DNA of 64,000 nucleotides from Geobacteraceae bacterium (GTDB taxonomy: Bacteria; Desulfobacterota; Desulfuromonadia; Geobacterales; Geobacteraceae). Positions 8,206 through 16,402 of this stretch are shown here, piece after piece; the stretch's first letter is position 1, and every line of letters starts with the position of its first letter. The notes beneath the pieces were generated by a model. The model saw only the letters and a program-made list of their open reading frames with translations, had not been told where the DNA came from and did not search any database. The stretch lies in assembly GCA_009773645.1 (NCBI GenBank), contig WSYB01000003.1, positions 124,001 through 188,000 on the forward strand, read 5' to 3'. The translations under genes were made by a program, and so were the position numbers.

Positions 8206-8934
8206 ATGAAACTGGACGGCAAAGTTGCACTTGTTACCGGCGGCGCCGTGCGGCTTGGGAAAACTCTGGCGCTGGCGCTGGCCGGGGAAGGAGCCCGGGT
8301 AGCCGTTCACTACGGCCGGTCCCGGGAGGCTGCCGAAGAGACGGTCGCCGCGATCAAGGCTTTGGGGAGTGACGCGGTGGCGATTCAGGCCGACCTGAGC
8401 CTGTCCGGCAGTTCGTCTGACATCGTCGGGCGTGCGGCGGACCGTTTCGGCCGGCTAGATATACTGGTAAACAGCGCCGCCATCTTCAAGCCGGGCGACC
8501 TGGCCGACACGACCGAAGCGCTCTGGGACGAGCACTTCAGCATCAACCTCAGGGCCCCTTTTTTTCTCTGCCAGGCCTTTGCCGCCCGCTTAGGGGGCGA
8601 ACGCCCGGGGCACATCGTGAACATCGCGGACTGGCGGGGTGTGCGCCCCGGCCCCCACCATCTGGCCTACACCCTCACCAAGTCTGCGATCGTCACCATG
8701 ACCCGAAGCCTGGCCCTGGCCCTGGCGCCCCATATCCGGGTGAACGCCATCGCCCCGGGGGCGATTCTCCCCCCGCCGGGGGAGGGACGAGAATACCTGG
8801 AGCGGCTGGCGGAAAAAATTCCGCTGCGACGGCCGGGGGCGCCGGAGGATGTGGCCCGGACGCTCCTCTTTCTGCTGGACTCCGACTTCATAACCGGCGA
8901 GCTGATCTGTGTCACCGGTGGCGAGCAGCTGTAA
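8206..8934 (+). CDS. SDR-family pteridine reductase (PTR1/FolM-like)
   Basis: A 242-residue short-chain dehydrogenase. The cofactor motif is TGGAVRLGK, matching the TGxxxRxG form that marks pteridine reductases rather than the ordinary TGxxxGxG. The catalytic Ser of normal SDRs is replaced by Asp in NIADWRG, followed by YTLTK with Tyr and Lys; Asp-Tyr-Lys is the PTR1 triad, and FolM of E. coli also has Asp there. FolM reduces dihydromonapterin to tetrahydromonapterin. The gene lies seven bases after the RibD-like gene, with GAGGTGA upstream of ATG 8206. Folate-pathway neighbours support a pterin substrate; which one cannot be told from sequence. Confidence 0.88.
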   Translation: MKLDGKVALVTGGAVRLGKTLALALAGEGARVAVHYGRSREAAEETVAAIKALGSDAVAIQADLSLSGSSSDIVGRAADRFGRLDILVNSAAIFKPGDLADTTEALWDEHFSINLRAPFFLCQAFAARLGGERPGHIVNIADWRGVRPGPHHLAYTLTKSAIVTMTRSLALALAPHIRVNAIAPGAILPPPGEGREYLERLAEKIPLRRPGAPEDVARTLLFLLDSDFITGELICVTGGEQL

Positions 8935-8950
8935 TCCTAAAAACGGCAGT

Positions 8951-9082
8951 TATCCACGAAAAACACGAACCACACGAAAATAAATCAAGAAGATACGAAG
9001 CATACCCGATTCACCTCAAAGGTGATGTGTTTATTTGCTTAGCATTCTGATTTTGTTAGTGTTTTTAGTGTATTTCGTGGAC
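8951..9082. repeat. Inverted pair of CCACGAAAAACACGAA-type dispersed repeats
   Basis: A CCACGAAAAACACGAACCAC segment near 8954 and a rough reverse complement ending in TATTTCGTGGAC near 9082 face each other across a 190-bp gap between the SDR and folB/folX genes. This kind of motif is widespread in bacterial intergenic DNA and probably forms a long weak hairpin. Confidence 0.55.
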
Positions 9083-9162
9083 CGAATGCTTTTTCTAGGG
9101 CAATTAGTTTCCTGGCCTGGGCGACCATGGGATGCGAAAAGGGACTATGGGGAGTTATGGGA

Positions 9163-9528
9163 ATGACGTTAGACAGAATCGAGATCAAAGACCTCCTGCT
9201 CCGCACGATAATCGGCATCAACGATGGAGAGCGCCACGACAGGCAGGACGTATTGATAAACCTTGTCATTTACACCGACACGCGCGCAGCAGGACGCTCG
9301 GACGACCTCAAAGACACCCTTGACTATCGTGCCCTGACCAAGCGCGTCATCGGGGTGGTGGAGGAATCACGCTTCTGCCTGGTCGAGCGGCTCGCGGCTG
9401 AAATCGCCGCACTCTGTCTGGAGGAGCCGCGGGTGGAACGGGTGCGTGTCACGGTCGAAAAGCCCGGTGCGCTCCGCTTCGCCCGTTCGGTGGGAGTGAC
9501 CCTGGAGCGGGGACGGGACGATGTCTGA
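9163..9528 (+). CDS. folB: Dihydroneopterin aldolase / FolX-type epimerase family protein
   Basis: A 121-residue member of the FolB/FolX family, which either cleaves dihydroneopterin (FolB) or epimerises dihydroneopterin triphosphate at C2' (FolX). The N-terminal part, LLLRTIIGINDGE then RQDVLINLVI, looks like E. coli FolX, and so does LRFARSVGVTLERG near the end. EKPGA, however, keeps the Lys-Pro-Gly-Ala of FolB aldolases. The active-site Glu-containing FCLVERLAAEIA is present. The call at family level is firm; the choice of reaction is open, and the adjacent FolM-like gene favours a monapterin branch. The start at 9163 has GGGGAG eight bases upstream. It overlaps folK by eight bases. Confidence 0.85.
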   Translation: MTLDRIEIKDLLLRTIIGINDGERHDRQDVLINLVIYTDTRAAGRSDDLKDTLDYRALTKRVIGVVEESRFCLVERLAAEIAALCLEEPRVERVRVTVEKPGALRFARSVGVTLERGRDDV

Positions 9529-10060
9529 TGCGAAAGGAGGGCGGCCGCCCAACCTGGCGTACCTCTCGCTCGGCTCCAACATCGAGCCGGAGCGCAACCT
9601 GAGGGCCGCGGTGCAAAAGCTCGCCGGCTTCGGCAACGTCCGGGCGCTCTCCGCCGTCTGGGAGTCCCCTCCCGATGGGGTCGCCGATCAACCCGACTTC
9701 CTCAACGCTGCGGTTCTGCTCGAGACGGCGCTCTCGGCGAAAGCACTCAGGGAGACCGCCATCGCCTCCATCGAAGCGGAACTCGGACGGGTCCGGACGG
9801 AGAACAAAAATGCTCCCCGCACCATCGATATCGATATCATGCTCTTCAACCGGGATGTGCTCAAGGTCGGCCGGCGTTGCATTCCGGACCCCGAAATACG
9901 GGAGCGCCCTTTTGTAGCCATTCCGCTCGCCGAGATTGCCCCCGATTACGTCCACCCCGAAACCGGTGAGACATTGCGACAGATCGCGCAACGGTTTGAT
10001 CCGGTTGCGACCGGGATGCACAGGAGGAATGACGTAGTCCTGCCGATGCCGTCGGGATGA
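9521..10060 (+). CDS. folK: 2-amino-4-hydroxy-6-hydroxymethyldihydropteridine pyrophosphokinase
   Basis: HPPK transfers pyrophosphate from ATP to 6-hydroxymethyl-dihydropterin in folate synthesis. The 179-residue protein begins its fold with [14 protein letters not shown] and carries the family signature [12 protein letters not shown], whose two Asp residues bind magnesium. It ends with a slightly extended tail ([14 protein letters not shown]). The ATG at 9521 lies inside the end of the folB/folX gene, so the two are probably translationally coupled. Together with folE and folB it gives most of the dihydropterin part of folate synthesis in one operon; no folP or folC is present here. Confidence 0.95.
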   Translation: MSDAKGGRPPNLAYLSLGSNIEPERNLRAAVQKLAGFGNVRALSAVWESPPDGVADQPDFLNAAVLLETALSAKALRETAIASIEAELGRVRTENKNAPRTIDIDIMLFNRDVLKVGRRCIPDPEIRERPFVAIPLAEIAPDYVHPETGETLRQIAQRFDPVATGMHRRNDVVLPMPSG

Positions 10061-10112
10061 AAGCAAGGGCGAGTGCCCGGGTGCCAAGCATCGCAGCAAA
10101 AGGAGAATCACC

Positions 10113-12194
10113 GTGAAGACAGAACTTTCCCTGTCCGAATTGGACAATCTCTGCATCAACACCATACGGTTCTTGTCCATAGATGCCGTCCAAAAAGCCA
10201 ACAGTGGTCATCCGGGCATGCCGATGGGGGCGGCACCCATGGCGTATCTCCTCTGGACTCGTTTCCTCATGCACAACCCGGCCAATCCCGCGTGGTTCAA
10301 TCGCGACCGCTTCGTCCTCTCCGCCGGGCACGGCTCCATGCTCCTCTACAGCCTCCTCCACCTCACCGGCTACGACCTCCCCCTGGAAGAGATCAAGCGG
10401 TTCCGGCAGTGGGGGAGCAGGACCCCCGGCCACCCCGAGCGGGGGATCACTCCCGGGGTCGAAACAACCACCGGTCCCCTCGGGCAGGGATTCGGCAACG
10501 GCGTGGGGATGGCAATCGCAGAAGCCCATCTTGCCGCCCGCTACAACCGTCCCGGCTTCGAGATCATCAATCACTTCACCTACGGGATCGTGAGCGACGG
10601 CGACCTGATGGAGGGGGTGGCGGCAGAAGCGGCATCCCTTGCCGGCCACCTGCGGCTCGGAAAGCTTATCTACTTCTACGACGACAACCGGATATCCCTT
10701 GCAGCCGCGACCGATCTCACCTTCACAGAGGACCGCGCCGGGAGATTCGGGGCGTACGGCTGGCACGTGCAGACCGTAGACGACGGCAACGACCTGGAGG
10801 CCATCGAAGGAGCTCTTGCCAACGCCCGGAGCGAAACGCAGCGGCCGTCCCTCATCATCGTTCGCACCCACATCGGTTTCGGTTCCCCCCACAGGCAGGA
10901 CACCTTCGAGGCGCACGGCTCACCGCTGGGGGAAGAAGAGGTGCGGCTCACCAAGGAGAACCTGGGATGGCCGGTGGCCCCCCCCTTCCATATCCCGGAG
11001 GAGGCGCTCCGCCATTTCCGCCAGGGAGTGGAAAAGGGGAAGAAAGTCGAAGCGGCGTGGGATGCCGGGCTATTCTCCTACGCGCGAGAATTCCCCGAAC
11101 TTGCCCGGGAACTCCGGCAGGTCATGGAAGGGGAGCTCCCACCCGGCTGGGACGCGGATATCCCCCGATTCCCCGCCGACTCCAAGGGGATGGCGACCCG
11201 CGTTGCCTCGGGAAAGGTGATGAACGCCATAGCGGCACGGCTCCCTTCGCTCATCGGCGGTTCCGGGGATTTAAATCCATCGACCTATACCCCCCTCCTG
11301 GGGCTGGGTGATTTCGAAAGCCCAGGGCTGACACCTGCCGACCGGCAGGGCGCGGTTGGCGGAAAGTGGGGGTATGCCGGCCGCAACCTTCACTTCGGCG
11401 TGCGCGAGCACGCCATGGGTGCGATTCTGAACGGCATGGCGGCCCACGGCGGGACCATTCCCTTCGGCGCCACCTTCCTGGTCTTCTCCGATTACCTCCG
11501 TCCCTCCCTGCGGCTGGCGGCACTAATGGGGCTCCACGTGATTCATGTCTTCACCCATGACAGCATCGGCCTGGGGGAGGACGGTCCCACCCATCAGTCG
11601 GTCGAGCAGCTCGCGGCTCTGCGGGCAATGCCGAACCTGGCGGTGATCCGCCCCGGCGACGCCAATGAGACCGCTGTTGCCTGGCGGGTTGCACTGGAAA
11701 CGCGCGGCCGCCCGGTGGCGCTAGTCCTCTCCCGCCAGCATCTCCCCATCCTGGATCGGACCATCTGCGCCCCGGCCGAAGGACTCCGGCGCGGGGGATA
11801 CGTCCTGGCCGATGCGCAAGGGGGGGAGCCTGAACTGCTCCTGATCGCCACCGGCTCCGAAGTCAGCCTGGCTGTGGCGGCGCAGCAGAAACTCTCCGAG
11901 CGGAATGTACGGGCCCGCGTCATTTCCATGCCGAGCTGGGAGATCTTCGACGAACAGCCGCAGGAGTACCGCGACGAGGTCCTCCCGTCCCGGCTCAGGA
12001 AGCGGCTGGCCATCGAGGCGGGCGTGCCGTTGGGATGGCACCGCTACGTGGGGGGTGAGGGGGATATCATGGGAGTGGAACGGTTCGGCGCCTCCGCCCC
12101 CGGAGAGGTCGTGTTTCGTGAATATGGCTTCACTGTGGAGAACGTCTGCCGGCGGGCCCTTGCCATGCTTGTGATCGGAGAGGATGAGAGTTGA
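10113..12194 (+). CDS. tkt: Transketolase
   Basis: A thiamine-diphosphate enzyme of the non-oxidative pentose phosphate pathway; 693 residues against about 660 in E. coli. The N-terminal active-site segment [15 protein letters not shown], the ThDP motif [18 protein letters not shown] ending in YDDN, the pyrimidine-domain [13 protein letters not shown] and [14 protein letters not shown] are all present. It starts with GTG at 10113 behind AGGAGA. It lies 52 bp after folK with no terminator between, so it may be co-transcribed with the pterin genes. It probably supplies or consumes erythrose 4-phosphate and pentose phosphates; a specific link to pterins is not evident. A strong terminator follows. 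Confidence 0.96.
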   Translation: MKTELSLSELDNLCINTIRFLSIDAVQKANSGHPGMPMGAAPMAYLLWTRFLMHNPANPAWFNRDRFVLSAGHGSMLLYSLLHLTGYDLPLEEIKRFRQWGSRTPGHPERGITPGVETTTGPLGQGFGNGVGMAIAEAHLAARYNRPGFEIINHFTYGIVSDGDLMEGVAAEAASLAGHLRLGKLIYFYDDNRISLAAATDLTFTEDRAGRFGAYGWHVQTVDDGNDLEAIEGALANARSETQRPSLIIVRTHIGFGSPHRQDTFEAHGSPLGEEEVRLTKENLGWPVAPPFHIPEEALRHFRQGVEKGKKVEAAWDAGLFSYAREFPELARELRQVMEGELPPGWDADIPRFPADSKGMATRVASGKVMNAIAARLPSLIGGSGDLNPSTYTPLLGLGDFESPGLTPADRQGAVGGKWGYAGRNLHFGVREHAMGAILNGMAAHGGTIPFGATFLVFSDYLRPSLRLAALMGLHVIHVFTHDSIGLGEDGPTHQSVEQLAALRAMPNLAVIRPGDANETAVAWRVALETRGRPVALVLSRQHLPILDRTICAPAEGLRRGGYVLADAQGGEPELLLIATGSEVSLAVAAQQKLSERNVRARVISMPSWEIFDEQPQEYRDEVLPSRLRKRLAIEAGVPLGWHRYVGGEGDIMGVERFGASAPGEVVFREYGFTVENVCRRALAMLVIGEDES

Positions 12195-12195
12195 C

Positions 12196-12225
12196 GGAAA
12201 AGCCCGCATTTCGCGGGCTTTTCCG
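12196..12225. terminator. Hairpin terminator between convergent tkt and glmS
   Basis: A 12-bp stem GGAAAAGCCCGC against GCGGGCTTTTCC with a short loop serves both converging genes. T-runs are embedded in both arms. Confidence 0.85.
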
Positions 12226-12246
12226 TTGCTTCACCACTGCTGACGA

Positions 12247-14076
12247 TTATTCCACCGTGACCGACTTTGCCAGGTTCCGCGGCTGGTCCACGTCGGTCCC
12301 TTTAAGCACCGCCACATGATAGGCAAGAAGCTGGAGTGGCACCGACAGAAGGATCGGCGCGAGGTCATCGAAATCCCGAGGAACTTCCAGGGTGACCTCT
12401 GCCTTCCCTTTAATCTCCTCGTCCCCTTGGGAGCAGACCGCAATCACCCGACCGCTGCGGGCAACGACCTCCTCCATGTTGGAGACCACCTTTTCGTAGT
12501 TGCTGTTTTTCGGGGCAAGGATGACGACCGGCATGTTTTCGTCGATGAGGGCGATGGGGCCGTGCTTCATCTCCCCGGCCGGATAACCCTCGGCGTGGAT
12601 GTAGGATATCTCCTTCAGCTTGAGCGCCCCCTCCAGGGCGATGGGGTAATTGATGCCGCGCCCGAGATAGAGAAAATCCCTGGCGTTCATGTACCTGCGG
12701 GCAACCTTCTCCACCTGCGGTTCGAGCTTCAGGGTTTCCTCAAGAAGCGCCGGAATCCGCACCAGCGCGGAGATCATCGCCTGCCCCTTTGCCGTGTCGA
12801 TGGTCCCGATGGTCCGTCCCAGCTTGATGGCAAAGAGATAGAGGGCCGTAAGCTGGGTGACGAATGCCTTGGTGGAGGCGACTCCGATCTCCGGGCCGGC
12901 GTGGGTGTAAATTACTCCGTTTGCCTCCCTGGCAATGGAGGAATCAACCACATTGCAGACGGCGACGTTCTTCGCCCCCCGGGCCTTTCCTTCGCGCATG
13001 GCCGCCAGGGTGTCGGCGGTTTCTCCCGACTGGGAGATGAGTATCATCAAGGTTTTGTCATTTACCACCGGGTTCCGGTAACGGAACTCCGAGGCGATGT
13101 CCACTTCTACCGGGATGCGGCAGTGTTCCTCGATGAGGAATTTTCCCACCAGCGCCGCGTGCCATGAGGTGCCGCAGGCCACGATGTAAATCCGCTCGAT
13201 TGCGGCCAGTTCTGCGTCATCAAGCTTCAGGTCCTCGAGATAAACCGTTCCGTCTTCCTCGACCAGCCGGCCGGCAACCGTGTCCCGCACTGCCCGCGGC
13301 TGTTCGAAGATCTCCTTCAGCATGAAGTGCTTATACCCGCCCTTCTCTGCCATGAGCGGCGACCAGTCGATATGGCGCGGGCTTTTCACCAGCGGCTCGC
13401 CGGCGATGGTGGTGAAGGTCGCCTTGCCATCGCGGAACACCGACATCTCTCCGTCTTCCATGAAAACCATCGACCTCGTATGGGAGAGGATGGCGGGGAT
13501 ATCCGAGGCGACGAAATACTCGCCGTCGGCTAGCCCAACCACCATGGGAGAGCCTTGCTTGGCGGCAATCATGGTCCCCGGTTCCCTCTCGCAGAGGACG
13601 CAGACCGCATAGGCTCCCTTGAGCTCCTGCAGGGCAAGGCGCACCGCCTGCTCAAAGTTGCCGGTTTCGATAAGCCGCTCTTCGATCAGATGGGATATGA
13701 CCTCGGTATCGGTTTCGCTTTTGAAGCTGTGGCCGGCGCCCTTGAGCTGGTCCTTCAATGACAGGTAATTCTCGATGATGCCGTTATGCACCACAATCAC
13801 GGGGCCGGCCTGATGGGGATGGGCGTTGATCTCGGAAGGCCGGCCGTGGGTGGCCCAGCGGGTATGGCCGATACCGATCCGGCCGGTCAACGGCTGGGTC
13901 GTCACCAACCGCTCCAGATTGACCAGCTTCCCTTCACTCCTTCTGATCTCGGCCACCCCTTCGGTCAAGGTGCAGATGCCGGCGGAGTCATACCCCCGGT
14001 ATTCCAGTTTTTTCAGACCTTCGAGGATGATCGGGGTCGCTTCCCGGTCACCTATGTAGCCCACTATTCCGCACAT
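12247..14076 (-). CDS. glmS: Glutamine-fructose-6-phosphate aminotransferase (isomerizing)
   Basis: GlmS makes glucosamine 6-phosphate from fructose 6-phosphate and glutamine, the entry to cell-wall and LPS amino sugars. The 609-residue protein starts MCGIVGYIG with the nucleophilic Cys exposed after Met removal, followed by GHTRWATHG and HNGIIENY of the glutaminase domain. Two SIS sugar-isomerase domains follow ([36 protein letters not shown]), and it ends in NLAKSVTVE, the usual C-terminal form. It is 80 bp downstream of glmU on the same strand, so the two UDP-GlcNAc synthesis genes form an operon. No glmS ribozyme was seen in the 80-bp gap, which is filled by a repeat. Confidence 0.98.
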   Translation of the reverse strand: MCGIVGYIGDREATPIILEGLKKLEYRGYDSAGICTLTEGVAEIRRSEGKLVNLERLVTTQPLTGRIGIGHTRWATHGRPSEINAHPHQAGPVIVVHNGIIENYLSLKDQLKGAGHSFKSETDTEVISHLIEERLIETGNFEQAVRLALQELKGAYAVCVLCEREPGTMIAAKQGSPMVVGLADGEYFVASDIPAILSHTRSMVFMEDGEMSVFRDGKATFTTIAGEPLVKSPRHIDWSPLMAEKGGYKHFMLKEIFEQPRAVRDTVAGRLVEEDGTVYLEDLKLDDAELAAIERIYIVACGTSWHAALVGKFLIEEHCRIPVEVDIASEFRYRNPVVNDKTLMILISQSGETADTLAAMREGKARGAKNVAVCNVVDSSIAREANGVIYTHAGPEIGVASTKAFVTQLTALYLFAIKLGRTIGTIDTAKGQAMISALVRIPALLEETLKLEPQVEKVARRYMNARDFLYLGRGINYPIALEGALKLKEISYIHAEGYPAGEMKHGPIALIDENMPVVILAPKNSNYEKVVSNMEEVVARSGRVIAVCSQGDEEIKGKAEVTLEVPRDFDDLAPILLSVPLQLLAYHVAVLKGTDVDQPRNLAKSVTVE

Positions 14077-14087
14077 GTATCCTCCGG

Positions 14088-14160
14088 GTGAGGAGTGAGG
14101 GGTGAGGAGTGAGGAGAATAAATCTTTTTACCCCCTCACGCCTCACCCCTCACGCCTCAC
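14088..14160. repeat. GTGAGGAGTGAGGGG-type inverted dispersed repeat
   Basis: Tandem-like GTGAGGAGTGAGGGGTGAGG on the left faces its complement (CCTCACGCCTCACCCCTCAC) on the right across an AT-rich centre, giving a palindromic block. The TGA stop of glmU is the first triplet of the repeat. A related half-element lies at 38778-38812. Confidence 0.75.
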
Positions 14161-15533
14161 TTCTTCTTAAGTTTCCACCCGTCCTTGTTCACCTGCGGCG
14201 CCCTGGCGATGGCCAGTGAATCGGGGGGAACATCCTTGGTCACCGTGGTCCCTGCAGCGATAAGGGAGTTGCGGCCGATGGTGACCGGGGCGATAAACTG
14301 CACGTCGCTCCCGACAAAGACGTCATCCTCAATCACTGTGCGATGCTTCCTTACGCCGTCATAGTTGCAGGTAATGGTGCCGCAGCCGATGTTCACATCC
14401 TTACCTATCGTGGCGTCCCCCAGATAGGTCAGGTGCGACGCCTTGGACCCTTCCCCCATCTCGATCTTCTTGGTTTCCACAAAATTGCCGATCTTCACAT
14501 GGGACTTGAGCTCGGTCTCCGGCCGAAGGTGGGCCATGGGCCCGATGGCCACATCATCATGGACGACGGCATCGGTCATTACCGATCCCGCCTTGACGGT
14601 AACCCTGTCGCCGATCCTGCACCCCCTGATCATTACGGAAGGTTCCAGCAGGCACCCGCAACCGATCTCGGTTCCGCCCGAAATGTGGACGTTGGGATAA
14701 ATGATGGTGTCCCTCCCCACCTTGACGCCCTTTTCGATATACGCGGTTGCCGGATCGATGATGGTTACGCCGGCAAGCATCAACGCCTCGTTTATCCTTC
14801 TTCTTACGACCGCGGCCGCAGCAGCCAGCTGTACCCTGTCATTCACCCCCATTACCTCCTCCTCGGCCGCCACAGTGAAGGACACACAGAGCTCGCCCCG
14901 CTCCGCCGCCGCTTTCACGATATCGGTGAGGTAGTATTCCCGCTGGATATTGTCATTTTTCAGGTTTGAAACCGCATCAAAAAGGAATTCCGCCTCGACG
15001 CAATAAATGCCCGAGTTGATTTCGTTAATCTCCCTTTCTTCCACTGTGGCGTCCTTCTCCTCCACAATCCGGACGATTCTCCCCCCCTCGCGCTTCACAA
15101 TCCTCCCGTATCCAAACGGGTTTTCGAGGTGTGTCGTCAGCACCGTCACCGCCGCCTGCCTGGCTTCGTGGTGGGCCAGCATGGCCCTGAGGGTCTCAGC
15201 CTTGATGAGCGGCACATCCCCGCAGAGGATAAGAACGTGGCCGGAAAACCCGCTCAGGGACTCTCTGGCGCAGGCCACGGCGTGACCGGTGCCGAGCTGT
15301 TCATCCTGCACGGCAAAGGCGACATTCGCCTCGCCGGCAAAGTATTCCCGCACCTTTTCCGACTGATGGCCGATCACCAGCACGATTCTGGAGGCGCCGG
15401 CCTCTAGTGCCGCCTCAACCGGCCAGGAAACCATGGGGTATCCCCCCACGGCATGCATAACCTTTACCAGGTCGGACTTCATCCTCGTTCCCAGCCCGGC
15501 CGCCAAGACAAGTGCAGCTAAATCACCCATCAC
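14157..15533 (-). CDS. glmU: Bifunctional GlcNAc-1-P uridylyltransferase / GlcN-1-P acetyltransferase
   Basis: GlmU acetylates glucosamine 1-phosphate and then makes UDP-GlcNAc. The 458-residue protein has the nucleotidyltransferase motif LAAGLGTRMKSDLVKVMH at residues 10-27 and the uridyl-binding QLGTGHAV near 82. The long C-terminal left-handed beta-helix has hexapeptide repeats and the acetyl-CoA site region (KIGNFVETKK, YLGDATIGKDVNIGCGT). MM at the start allows either Met. The C-terminus KLKKK is followed at once by a stop supplied by a dispersed repeat. It is the upstream gene of the glmU-glmS pair. Confidence 0.97.
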   Translation of the reverse strand: MMGDLAALVLAAGLGTRMKSDLVKVMHAVGGYPMVSWPVEAALEAGASRIVLVIGHQSEKVREYFAGEANVAFAVQDEQLGTGHAVACARESLSGFSGHVLILCGDVPLIKAETLRAMLAHHEARQAAVTVLTTHLENPFGYGRIVKREGGRIVRIVEEKDATVEEREINEINSGIYCVEAEFLFDAVSNLKNDNIQREYYLTDIVKAAAERGELCVSFTVAAEEEVMGVNDRVQLAAAAAVVRRRINEALMLAGVTIIDPATAYIEKGVKVGRDTIIYPNVHISGGTEIGCGCLLEPSVMIRGCRIGDRVTVKAGSVMTDAVVHDDVAIGPMAHLRPETELKSHVKIGNFVETKKIEMGEGSKASHLTYLGDATIGKDVNIGCGTITCNYDGVRKHRTVIEDDVFVGSDVQFIAPVTIGRNSLIAAGTTVTKDVPPDSLAIARAPQVNKDGWKLKKK

Positions 15534-15614
15534 ACGCCCTCCTCTAACAGATGCCTCAACCCCCGCAAGCCCGCTTACTTTAAACGAAAAATCATCGGTG
15601 CGTCAAGGGATTTG

Positions 15615-15712
15615 CTGAAAATCCGGGATCGGGGAACGGGAAACGGGAAGCGGGAAGCGGGGATTAGTTTTTGCTGATCCCAGATCCCTGGTCCCCGGTC
15701 CCCGGTTTTCAG
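15615..15712. repeat. Palindromic dispersed repeat with CTGAAAA ends and GGGAAGCGGGAAGC core
   Basis: CTGAAAATCCGGG at the left and its near complement (CCCCGGTTTTCAG) at the right bound a roughly 98-bp block of GGGAA(A/G)C-type units and CCCCGGTCCCCGG. It lies upstream of glmU and of the gene at 15766. Relatives occur at 16313-16390, 33672-33740, 51623-51699 and 51779-51800. Confidence 0.7.
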
Positions 15713-15765
15713 CTTTCTCCTTTACCATGGTCCGGTGTTTTGGTATGATGAGGCAGGAGATCAAC

Positions 15766-16314
15766 ATGGGTATCCCTGAAGATATCGCGCTTTTTGAACA
15801 GCACCTGAACGACCTGGTCATCAAATACGAGCAGTATTTCCTTGGGCTGGAAAAACGTGAGCCCCTGAAGCTCCTGGATGAAGTGGAAAAATCAGCCCGG
15901 AAATATACAAACGTCAACATAGTTAACACTATGCTGAAATTTAAATATAACTCCGTTGTGGCGCGCTTCAACAGTTACAAACAATACTGGACCAGGATTA
16001 ACCGCCTGATCGAGGACGGGAAGTACTCACGAGAACGGTTCAAGATGGACATGCACCGGATGAAAGGGCATGCCAAACCGCCCGAGCGTGAAAGCCCCGT
16101 CAACCCTGATATTGAAAAGATATATCAGCAATACATGGAAGCACGTAAAGCCTGCCGTCTGCCGGTTGACAACATAACTCCTGAAATGATCGCAACAACC
16201 CTGGAACGGCAGAAACCTGCCATAGTCAACAAGTACCGCTGTGACAAGATAGAGTTTAAAGTGGTCATCGAAGAAGGAATCCCGAAGATAAAAGCCCGGC
16301 CTAAAAATCAGTGA
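15766..16314 (+). CDS. Conserved hypothetical protein (MXAN_5187_C-like)
   Basis: A 182-residue basic, mostly helical protein with no signal peptide or membrane segment. The stretch RFNSYKQYWTRINRLIEDGKY resembles the C-terminal region shared by several delta-proteobacterial proteins named after Myxococcus MXAN_5187; this is from memory and tentative. The second half, with a Pro-rich linker (KPPERESPVNP) followed by IEKIYQQYMEARKAC and a final beta-rich segment (YRCDKIEFKVVIEEG), looks like a small separate domain. The function is unknown. The start at 15766 follows AGGAGA; a longer frame from 15727 lacks a ribosome site. The stop codon runs into a dispersed repeat. Confidence 0.8.
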   Translation: MGIPEDIALFEQHLNDLVIKYEQYFLGLEKREPLKLLDEVEKSARKYTNVNIVNTMLKFKYNSVVARFNSYKQYWTRINRLIEDGKYSRERFKMDMHRMKGHAKPPERESPVNPDIEKIYQQYMEARKACRLPVDNITPEMIATTLERQKPAIVNKYRCDKIEFKVVIEEGIPKIKARPKNQ

Positions 16315-16390
16315 TCCGGGACCGGGGACCGGTTAAAGCCTTTGCCCTGCCGGGTTTTCCGATTCCCGCTTCCCGGATCCCGTTTCCCTC
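16313..16390. repeat. Dispersed repeat of the GGGACCGGGGACC / CCCGCTTCCCGG family
   Basis: GATCCGGGACCGGGGACCGG faces TTCCCGCTTCCCGGATCCCG across a short centre. It directly abuts the TGA of the preceding gene and lies before the radical SAM gene. Confidence 0.65.
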
Positions 16391-16402
16391 GCGGAGTAAA
16401 CC

